Shown here: piece by piece, positions 1-4,222 of the stretch
Layout of the letters: each line of letters starts with the position of its first letter
How positions within the stretch are numbered: position 1 is the stretch's first letter
NCBI GenBank assembly: GCA_036475545.1
Contig: JAZGAE010000086.1
Span: 1-6,550, forward strand
Direction: 5' to 3'
Length of the DNA: 6,550 bases
Origin: JAZGAE01 sp036475545
Lineage (GTDB): Bacteria; Pseudomonadota; Alphaproteobacteria; DATDPM01
Notes under the pieces: model-generated
Database searches by the model: none
What the model saw: only the letters and a program-made list of their open reading frames with translations
Told to the model about the DNA's origin: nothing
Program-made: the position numbers and the translations under genes

Positions 1-236
1 GGCGTCTCCACGCCGCGGAACCCGCGGCGCACGATCTCGGCTTCGAGCTTGTCCAGCCCCTCGTTCAAGGCGTTGTCCCAGGCCTCGCGGAACGCTTTCT
101 TGCGTTTCCGCGCCCGGTAGACATGGCTCCGCGAGACGCCGATCGTCTCTGCCGCGAGCGTCACGTTGCAGCTCTCGCGCAGGACCTTGCAAAACCGCTC
201 GACATTTTCGTCCGTCAGCTTTTTCGCGTTCGCCAT
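1..236 (-). CDS. Phage terminase small subunit-like protein (N-terminal part)
   Basis: This gene begins at the ATG at 236 and runs off the window at base 1, so only 78 codons are visible. The start follows an AAGAGGTGAG ribosome site with close spacing. The visible protein has a helix-turn-helix at about residues 20-45 (NVTLAAETIGVSRSHVYRAR), then a KAFREAWDNALNEGLDKLEAEIVRRG segment split by my reading into FREAWDNAL and LDKLEAE. HTH first, then an acidic-basic helix with a W-D-x-AL-x-EG-LD-x-LEAE pattern, is typical of Nu1/TerS-like small terminase subunits. These bind phage DNA and recruit the packaging ATPase. It sits about 280 bp beyond the early operon and past two terminators, as the first packaging gene should. 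Assignment rests on pattern memory. Another phage HTH protein is possible, and the missing C-terminus and next gene (large terminase) would settle it. Confidence 0.62.
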   Translation of the reverse strand, partial: MANAKKLTDENVERFCKVLRESCNVTLAAETIGVSRSHVYRARKRKKAFREAWDNALNEGLDKLEAEIVRRGFRGVET

Positions 237-434
237 CTCACCTCTTCATCCTCGGGCCCGGCCGTCGCGCCCACGTGCGGGCCCGACGCGGGCGAAGGCG
301 AGGGGAGCGACGATGCCGGGCGCGCTCGCCCCAAGGCCAGCGCCATGGCCCCGAAGCGCCCGGCCCAAGCCGTGACGAGGCCGCGGCCTCAGGGGCACGT
401 CTCGGGATCCCGCGCCGCGGCCCTTCCGGCCATG

Positions 435-464
435 AAAAACCCCGCGAGCGCTTGGGCCGCGGGG
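435..464 (-). terminator. Rho-independent terminator (distal of two)
   Basis: Read on the minus strand, a 7-bp perfect stem CCCCGCG / CGCGGGG (464-458 with 446-440) encloses an 11-nt loop and is followed at once by TTTTT (439-435). All seven pairs are G-C. It lies about 50 bp past the stop of the 258-residue gene and before the terminase-like gene, so it should separate early from late transcription. The plus strand has no T-run after the stem, so it acts in one direction. Confidence 0.8.
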
Positions 465-469
465 TCGTG

Positions 470-504
470 AAAAAATCCGGGAAATCCGGGCGCACCTCGC
501 CCGG
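470..504 (-). terminator. Probable terminator hairpin (proximal of two)
   Basis: On the minus strand a 7-bp stem CCGGGCG / CGCCCGG (504-498 with 492-486) encloses a 5-nt loop AGGTG. It is followed by ATTTCCCGGATTTTTT. The T-run is interrupted, so alone it may be leaky. It starts only about 11 nt after the stop at 516 and lies directly before the stronger distal terminator, giving a tandem pair at the end of the early operon. Confidence 0.55.
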
Positions 505-515
505 CACGCTCACGA

Positions 516-1292
516 CTAATCGAATCTGCGTGAGCGCGTCAAGCCTTCCCTTCGCCATGCCGGCGCGAACCCGGCCAGCGCCGCGTAGCGTGACAGAGCG
601 AATTTAAGCGCCGATTCAACCGCTTCGGCGGTGGCCCCCACCTCGATCCCGACCCAAATGGGCGCGCGGTTGTCAACCACGATGTCAACGACCGCATCCA
701 ACAACCTCTTGTCGGGGCCCCTGAGATTCGACTCGATCACTTGGCGCCGCGCCATCTCCCGCGCCCACGGCCGATAGCGCTCGCCGTAAATGCGTGCGAC
801 ATCGTCGCGCATTCGCTCGAGGGGCTGGCGCTGCACTTTGCGCCGGCCGCGCGCCCGCTGGCGGTCGCCTTTGCCGGCCCGGGCGACGAGCCCTTCCTTG
901 AGCGCCGCGAAGACGCCGCGGATCTCGAGCGCCGCGTCTACCTCGTGGGGAGCCAGCCTGCCGCGCTGGGCCAGCGCGCCGACCACGTCCTCTTCCAGCT
1001 TGGCCAGGGTCTCCGGCGTCGGCGGGTCGCGCCCGTCTGCGAGCGCCGGGCGCAGGGTGCGCTCGAGCATCTTGGTCAACGCCGCCGCGTCCGCCTCGAG
1101 CCGGGCGGCGGTCGCCTTGGCCTTTTCAGCCTCGGCGCCGGCCCCCTCTCCTTGGGCCACGAGCTCCTTGGCGTGGCGGTTGAGCCGGTTCCTGAGTCGC
1201 GCCACGTGGCGGCGCACCTGCTCCGCCCCGCCGGAATAGAAGAGCCCGACGCGGCAGATGTCGCGGATGATCTGGAAATTCTCGGCCGTCAC
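516..1292 (-). CDS. Unrecognised phage early protein, 258 residues, last gene of the cro operon
   Basis: I do not recognise this protein. The GTG start at 1292 shares GTGA with the TGA stop of the preceding gene, which indicates translational coupling and explains the lack of a ribosome site. The N-terminus (1-45, VTAENFQIIRDICRVGLFYSG) is basic and probably helical. Residues 47-75 are Ala/Glu/Lys-rich and look like a coiled coil. Residues 139-160 are strongly basic (KGDRQRARGRRKVQRQPLER), suggesting nucleic-acid contact. The C-terminal part (161-245) is compact, with YGERYRPWAREMARRQV, then a hydrophobic LLDAVVDIVVDNRAPIWVGI stretch and final helices. No signal peptide or clear membrane segment is seen. 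Its place is notable: last in the early operon, directly before tandem terminators and the terminase-like gene, where lambdoid phages keep the late regulator Q. A role in late-gene switching is inference from position only; replication or recombination is equally open. Confidence 0.85.
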   Translation of the reverse strand: MTAENFQIIRDICRVGLFYSGGAEQVRRHVARLRNRLNRHAKELVAQGEGAGAEAEKAKATAARLEADAAALTKMLERTLRPALADGRDPPTPETLAKLEEDVVGALAQRGRLAPHEVDAALEIRGVFAALKEGLVARAGKGDRQRARGRRKVQRQPLERMRDDVARIYGERYRPWAREMARRQVIESNLRGPDKRLLDAVVDIVVDNRAPIWVGIEVGATAEAVESALKFALSRYAALAGFAPAWRREGLTRSRRFD

Positions 1293-2218
1293 CCGCGCCC
1301 CTCCGGCCACGCGATCGGCGCGAGGCCCGCCATGCACCGCCGGTGACTCGCGCGCTTCACCAGGTCCTCCGCGGTGGCCCGCCGGCCCTCTACCCGCCAC
1401 AGCCCGGAGCCCACCGCTTGCACCCTCTCTCCGCCGTCCGTGGTCAGCGACTCGATCGCCGTCAGCACCGCCTCGCGCTGGGCCTTGGAGAAGGCGTCGG
1501 GCACGGCGGCGCGCACGGCCGGGTCGACGGCCCCCCCGCCGGACGCCGCGGGCGCGCCGTCGCGCGTATCGGCGTGCGGGTCGGTATCCGCCGGGGCCTT
1601 GGCGGCCCTCTCGGCCGGCGGCCTCGCTCTCGCCCGTTCGCTTGACCGTCTCGTGGCCTTGGTCCGCGTCGGAAGCCGCGCCGTCCGTTTGCCGAGCCTG
1701 GGCACGAAGACGATGCGCCCGGCCGGCCCCGACTCCTCGATCACGATGTCGCCCGCCCGGGCCAGCCGCAGCACAATGGCCGAGGCGGCTTGGGTGCCGA
1801 CGCCGACGGCGCGCGCGATCTCCGAATTCGACGGGCAGCGCCGGCCCTCGGCCGCGGCCCTCTCGATCAGCGCCAGTACGCTGGCCCGGTGCCCGGCTGC
1901 CCCCGCTGCGCAGGTTTGGGGCCGCTGCCGCTCCCCTTGCGCCGCCGCGGCGCCCTCGCGAGCCGTGAGCGGCCCCTCGATGTGAGGCGATTCCGCCGTC
2001 TCGCCCGCCCGCCGGGGCGCCGCCGCCGCGACGTCTTCCGCGAAGGGCACCCCACCGCCGGTGACGAAGGCTTCCATGCGCTCCGCCCAGGTCAGGGCCT
2101 CGTCGAGGTCGCGGGCGCGGTCGATGCACCAGGCGAGCAGCTCGGCGCGGCGCAGTTCGGCGTCGCGCTCCCCTCCTCCCTCTGGGCCGGCGCGGTCCAC
2201 CGTCTCTTGGGCGCTCAC
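1289..2218 (-). CDS. Winged-helix DNA-binding phage protein, 309 residues
   Basis: The start is the GTG at 2218, which overlaps the TGA stop of cro by GTGA. The same open frame continues far upstream through cro and the repressor control region, but that part is a shadow. Residues 20-55 form a helical stretch (AELLAWCIDRARDLDEALTW). Residues 112-173 read as a winged helix-turn-helix: PSNSEIARAVGVGTQAASAI is the HTH, then LRLARAGDIVIEE and GRIVFVP give the wing. This resembles the LexA/GntR-type fold in which a spaced S-N-x-E-I-A begins the HTH. Residues 176-240 are a basic, Pro/Ala-rich linker, probably disordered. A small C-terminal domain follows (241-290, SKAQREAVLTAIES to WRVEGRRATAEDLVKRA). 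Second position in an early operon fits a replication-initiation or transcription-control protein. I cannot name a family. Co-expression with cro and the 258-residue protein is well supported by the overlaps. Confidence 0.85.
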   Translation of the reverse strand: MSAQETVDRAGPEGGGERDAELRRAELLAWCIDRARDLDEALTWAERMEAFVTGGGVPFAEDVAAAAPRRAGETAESPHIEGPLTAREGAAAAQGERQRPQTCAAGAAGHRASVLALIERAAAEGRRCPSNSEIARAVGVGTQAASAIVLRLARAGDIVIEESGPAGRIVFVPRLGKRTARLPTRTKATRRSSERARARPPAERAAKAPADTDPHADTRDGAPAASGGGAVDPAVRAAVPDAFSKAQREAVLTAIESLTTDGGERVQAVGSGLWRVEGRRATAEDLVKRASHRRCMAGLAPIAWPEGRG

Positions 2219-2481
2219 GGCTCCGCCTCCCGCGGCTCTGCAGCCGCCCCGGCGAGTCGCTGCGGCGATGCCGCAGCGTGCGGCGCGTCGAGAAACCACG
2301 AGTCTGACCATGGCAGCCCCGCCGCCCGGGCCAGCGCGCGCACCCGGCGCTGGTATTCGGCCGGAAAGAGCCCTTGCCGCTCCCACCGGCAGACGGTGGG
2401 CTGGCTCACCTTCAGCGCTGCGGCCAGTTGAACCTGGGTCATCTTGAGGACGCGCCTTCGGATGTGAGCCACCGGGGTCAT
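2215..2481 (-). CDS. cro: Cro-like helix-turn-helix repressor, 88 residues
   Basis: This is a small DNA-binding protein transcribed divergently from the CI-like repressor, so it is the Cro counterpart of the switch. The HTH covers about residues 15-34 (TQVQLAAALKVSQPTVCRWE). Its recognition helix matches that of the CI-like protein in eight of nine positions. The tail after residue 60 is Ala/Pro/Glu-rich and probably flexible. I chose the ATG at 2481 rather than the in-frame ATG at 2517 because the -35 box occupies 2517-2512 and the -10 box 2494-2489. A transcript from this promoter could therefore not contain the upstream codon. The predicted mRNA start falls on or next to the A of the 2481 ATG, so translation would be leaderless. 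The stop overlaps the next gene's GTG start. The gene symbol is by role and position, not by homology to lambda Cro. Confidence 0.86.
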   Translation of the reverse strand: MTPVAHIRRRVLKMTQVQLAAALKVSQPTVCRWERQGLFPAEYQRRVRALARAAGLPWSDSWFLDAPHAAASPQRLAGAAAEPREAEP

Positions 2482-2488
2482 GCCCGTA

Positions 2489-2517
2489 GCTATACGTGTG
2501 TCGTATACACCGGTCAA
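2489..2517 (-). promoter_or_regulatory. Promoter of the cro operon
   Basis: Minus strand: TTGACC (2517-2512), a 17-bp spacer, TATAGC (2494-2489). The -35 box matches five of six consensus bases and the spacing is ideal. Only 7 nt separate the -10 box from the ATG at 2481. Operator O1 covers the spacer and part of the -10 box, so bound repressor or Cro would block it. Confidence 0.8.
2491..2507. promoter_or_regulatory. Operator O1, 17-bp palindrome over the cro promoter
   Basis: TATACG-TGTGT-CGTATA has six perfect complementary pairs around a 5-nt centre (centre 2499). It covers the spacer and part of the -10 box of the cro promoter. It is the presumed binding site for the CI-like repressor and/or Cro. 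Confidence 0.8.
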
Positions 2518-2523
2518 GAATAA

Positions 2524-2540
2524 AATACGTATATAGTATT
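2524..2540. promoter_or_regulatory. Operator O2, 17-bp imperfect palindrome
   Basis: AATACG-TATAT-AGTATT has five outer pairs intact and the sixth mismatched (centre 2532). It lies 33 bp from O1, about three helical turns, on the upstream side of the cro -35 box. On the plus strand it contains TATAGT (2532-2537), a possible -10 box for the repressor gene. Confidence 0.7.
2532..2537 (+). promoter_or_regulatory. Possible -10 box of a repressor maintenance promoter
   Basis: TATAGT on the plus strand is the best -10 match upstream of the repressor gene. No good -35 box lies 16-18 bp before it; the window around 2509-2514 reads accggt. A promoter with a poor -35 box would need activation. O1 ends at 2507, just upstream of that window, as expected for a bound activator contacting polymerase. 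The predicted leader would be about 125 nt. An alternative is TTGCCT (2545-2550) with TATACG (2566-2571) at a short 15-bp spacing. Confidence 0.3.
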
Positions 2541-2565
2541 AGACTTGCCTGCAAATGCGTGGCAA

Positions 2566-2582
2566 TATACGTAATCTGAATA
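2566..2582. promoter_or_regulatory. Operator-like site O3, degenerate
   Basis: TATACG-TAATC-TGAATA has an intact left half but a degraded right half. The pairs at positions 1, 2, 3 and 5 are kept. The left half and centre (ATACGTAAT) match O4. Its centre, 2574, is 42 bp from O2, close to four helical turns. It would be the weakest of three sites on this side and lies on the repressor-gene side, where it could serve feedback control. Confidence 0.4.
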
Positions 2583-2658
2583 GCCCGGGGTCGCGCCCCA
2601 GGCGGTCGCCTCGGTGCCGCCTGCGCCAGGCGCGGGCGTTGGCGTTCGGGCCGTGGGC

Positions 2659-2663
2659 GGAGG
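2659..2663 (+). promoter_or_regulatory. Ribosome binding site of the repressor gene
   Basis: GGAGG is followed by 6 nt and then by three consecutive possible starts, GTG (2667), ATG (2670) and ATG (2673). Spacing favours 2670. Confidence 0.65.
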
Positions 2664-2669
2664 CCTGTG

Positions 2670-3311
2670 ATGATGGTGATCAAGGAAAGCGTGGTGGTCG
2701 TCAGGGGCACGCCGCTCGGCCGCAAGATCAGGGCGCTGAGGGAACGGGCGGGCGCCAGCCAGGCGATATTCGCCGACACGGTCGGCGTTTCCCAGCCGAC
2801 GGTCTCCCGCTGGGAGACGGGCGAAGACGAGCCGGACAAGGCGTCGCTTATCAGACTGGCGCAGCTCGCGGGCCAGACGCCGGCCGAATTCCAGTACGGG
2901 CCCGCCGGCGCCCAGCTCGGACAGATCCCGGTCGAGATCGCCGGGTACGTCGGCGCGGGATCGGAGATCTACCCGATCGACGATCTCGGCGCCGGCCTCG
3001 ATCAGGTCGACGTGCCGCCGCTCGAGTCCCGGGCGATCGTGGCCGTCATCGTGCGCGGCGACTCCATGCTCCCCGCCTACCGCGACGGCGACGTCATCTA
3101 CTACTCCCGCGACCGGGATCTACTCGAAGAGGCCTTCCTGCGCCGCGAGTGCGTGGTGAAGCTCGCGGACGAACGGGTCTTCATCAAGACGGTGGTGCGC
3201 GGCTCCGTGCCCGGCACCTACACGCTCCTGAGCTACAACGCCGAGCCCATCGCCGATCAACCGATCGAATGGGCGGCGCCCATCGCCTGGGTCAAGAAGT
3301 CCACGCGTTAG
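2670..3311 (+). CDS. CI-like phage repressor, XRE helix-turn-helix plus S24 peptidase
   Basis: This is the lysogeny repressor of the element. It should bind the operators on either side, keep both early promoters silent and be inactivated by RecA-stimulated self-cleavage. From the ATG at 2670 (213 residues), the HTH is at about 29-49 (SQAIFADTVGVSQPTVSRWE). A hinge near 85-95 carries the Ala-Gly pair of the IAGYVGAG motif at A91-G92. The C-terminal S24/LexA-like domain has the nucleophile Ser132 in VRGDSMLP and the general-base Lys173 in VFIKTVVR. Both catalytic residues and the cleavage bond are therefore present, so SOS induction is plausible. The length is usual for CI/LexA-like phage repressors. 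GGAGG (2659-2663) lies 6 nt before the ATG at 2670. The in-frame GTG at 2667 and ATG at 2673 are alternatives. Cro and the right-hand gene diverge from or follow it, each behind its own operators. Confidence 0.93.
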   Translation: MMVIKESVVVVRGTPLGRKIRALRERAGASQAIFADTVGVSQPTVSRWETGEDEPDKASLIRLAQLAGQTPAEFQYGPAGAQLGQIPVEIAGYVGAGSEIYPIDDLGAGLDQVDVPPLESRAIVAVIVRGDSMLPAYRDGDVIYYSRDRDLLEEAFLRRECVVKLADERVFIKTVVRGSVPGTYTLLSYNAEPIADQPIEWAAPIAWVKKSTR

Positions 3312-3529
3312 CCCTCGCCCACCGGTCCGCGCTACCCGGCGCCCCCGCCCGGGTCCAGACGCCTGCGCCTCAACCTCGTGCGCCGGCCGGAACCGGCCGC
3401 CCCACGCCCTGGCTCATCCTCTTCCCTGCGCCATGTGCCGCCCATCCTCGTCCCAATACACCCCCTGAGCGGCCGCCAGCGCGTTTCGGATGTGACGGCC
3501 GGATGGCGCCGTAGCCTTCCCCCTGAATG

Positions 3530-3546
3530 AATACGTAATACGTATT
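3530..3546. promoter_or_regulatory. Operator O4, perfect 17-bp palindrome
   Basis: AATACG-TAATA-CGTATT is symmetric at every pair around the central base 3538. Flanking arms GAATGA (3525-3530) and TCATTC (3547-3552) extend the symmetry to about 28 bp with one offset. It is the best candidate for the strongest site. It lies just upstream of the -35 box of the right-hand promoter. Confidence 0.82.
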
Positions 3547-3552
3547 TCATTC

Positions 3553-3581
3553 TTGACGTAATAATACTCTATACGTATATA
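3553..3581 (+). promoter_or_regulatory. Strong promoter of the right-hand gene
   Basis: TTGACG (3553-3558), a 17-bp spacer, TATATA (3576-3581). Both boxes match five of six consensus bases and the spacing is ideal. The predicted start is near 3588, giving a leader of about 90 nt before the ATG at 3680. Operator O5 covers the spacer and most of the -10 box. Confidence 0.82.
3563..3579. promoter_or_regulatory. Operator O5, 17-bp imperfect palindrome over the right-hand promoter
   Basis: AATACT-CTATA-CGTATA keeps the pairs at positions 2-5 with a perfect CGTATA right half (centre 3571). It lies exactly 33 bp from O4 and 5 bp upstream of the first base of the -10 box. That is the same geometry as O1 at the cro promoter. 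Confidence 0.7.
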
Positions 3582-3679
3582 TAAGCCCGGTCTCGATGGC
3601 CGCCGGCACCGACGCCTCATTCGGGGACGGGCGCAGCCGGCCCGCCACCGTTCCGCGACGCAATTTGCGGGAGGAGAGC

Positions 3680-4222
3680 ATGGGCGATGGTGCGCATCAG
3701 GCCTTTGGGCGCCTCCAGGCGGAGGGGCGCGAGGCGAGGCGCCGCTACGAGCGCGCGCTTGGCAAGACCTACCGGCGCGATCGGCTGGCGCGCGTCTTGC
3801 CCGAGGTGGCGCTCGACCCCCTCTACCCGTTCCTCGGGCTCAAGCCCGAGTACTTGCGCGACGACCCCGTCACCACCCGCGCCATCCTGCGGCTGCTCGG
3901 CCATCGCCTCCACCGCCTCGTGCGTGCGCGCGCCGCCGGCAAGCCCTGGGCTACGGCCCTACCGCCCATCCATCTCTGGAGCTTGCGCGCGGCCCTCTTC
4001 GGCGAGGTCGCGATCTACCGGCGCCAGCGCGCCGCCCAGGCCCAGCTCCAGGCGCTCGGTCATCTCACCCGCATTTTCGGCGAGGCCGCCGGCGGCTCCG
4101 GCGGCCGGGCGGCGCGACGCGCGTTCCCGTCGCCCCCTTCCCTCGTTGGGGAAGAGCGCGCTCCGCTTACAGCACCGCGCCCGGGGCGCCGAGGGCGTAT
4201 TCGGCCAGCACGCCGACGATGA
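3680..4222 (+). CDS. Unrecognised protein under phage repressor control, in the lambda N position
   Basis: I do not recognise this 180-residue protein. The start at 3680 follows GGGAGGAGAG with ideal spacing. An in-frame ATG at 3596 would add 28 residues but has no ribosome site. Residues 7-40 are helical and strongly basic (FGRLQAEGREARRRYERALG). Residues 41-62 include PEVALDPLYPFLGLKPEYLR. Residues 63-135 form more amphipathic helices, including RAILRLLGHRLHRLVRAR and PPIHLWSLRAALFGEVAIYR. After about residue 138 the sequence turns into Gly/Arg/Pro-rich low complexity, and its last 56 bp overlap the converging LOG gene. The real C-terminus may therefore have been lost at the prophage/host junction and replaced by read-through. 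It should be expressed early on induction, like lambda N. The Arg-rich N-terminus would suit RNA or DNA binding, but that is conjecture. Confidence 0.72.
   Translation: MGDGAHQAFGRLQAEGREARRRYERALGKTYRRDRLARVLPEVALDPLYPFLGLKPEYLRDDPVTTRAILRLLGHRLHRLVRARAAGKPWATALPPIHLWSLRAALFGEVAIYRRQRAAQAQLQALGHLTRIFGEAAGGSGGRAARRAFPSPPSLVGEERAPLTAPRPGRRGRIRPARRR

Larger units (their letters stand above)
237..515. other. Intergenic region between early operon and terminase gene
   Basis: About 280 bp separate the stop of the 258-residue gene from the terminase-like start. The part nearest the early operon holds two hairpin terminators on the minus strand (listed separately) and a tandem 9-bp repeat, AAATCCGGG twice, at 473-490. 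The remaining 237-434 is very GC-rich. I see no convincing promoter on the minus strand, although one would be expected for late transcription. Open frames across it on both strands lack ribosome sites and have low-complexity Arg/Pro/Ala-rich translations, so I do not call a gene. Confidence 0.6.
3312..3679 (+). other. Control region between repressor and right-hand gene
   Basis: The first 210 bp (3312-3520) are GC-rich and I see no gene there; a weak ACCCGG/CCGGGT hairpin at 3334-3354 lacks a T-run. The AT-rich part (about 3525-3585) carries two operators and a strong plus-strand promoter, listed separately. The last 90 bp are the predicted untranslated leader of the right-hand gene. It contains an in-frame ATG at 3596 without a ribosome site. 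Confidence 0.65.

Noticed and set aside
473..490. Tandem AAATCCGGG repeat as a regulatory array or the start of a CRISPR
   Set aside because: Only two copies exist with no spacers. They lie in the tail of the proximal terminator and can be explained by it.
238..558. Minus-strand open frame of 106 codons between the early operon and terminase
   Set aside because: It begins inside the end of the 258-residue gene, crosses both terminators, is Arg/Pro-rich and shows no family-like pattern.
1293..2129. Upstream extension of the 258-residue gene's reading frame to 2129
   Set aside because: This part lies over the 309-residue winged-helix gene in another frame and translates to Arg/Gly/Ala-rich low complexity. 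The GTGA overlap at 1289-1292 marks the true start.
2219..2839. Upstream extension of the 309-residue gene's frame through cro, the operators and the repressor gene
   Set aside because: It crosses the cro coding region, the AT-rich control region and antisense repressor sequence. The cro stop and GTG overlap at 2215-2218 give a better start.
3334..3354. Hairpin ACCCGG/CCGGGT after the repressor as a terminator
   Set aside because: It has a short stem, no T-run on either strand and GC-rich surroundings that produce many such hairpins.
2555..3514. Long plus-strand frame of 319 codons over the repressor
   Set aside because: It is an out-of-frame shadow of the repressor gene, with Arg/Pro-rich composition and no ribosome site. 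The repressor frame has clear HTH and S24 motifs.
1..4166. Mu-like transposable phage, with a Ner-type protein next to a repressor near one end
   Set aside because: No MuA-like transposase or MuB-like ATPase is encoded after the cro-like gene, and no terminal repeats are visible. It cannot be excluded for DNA beyond the window.
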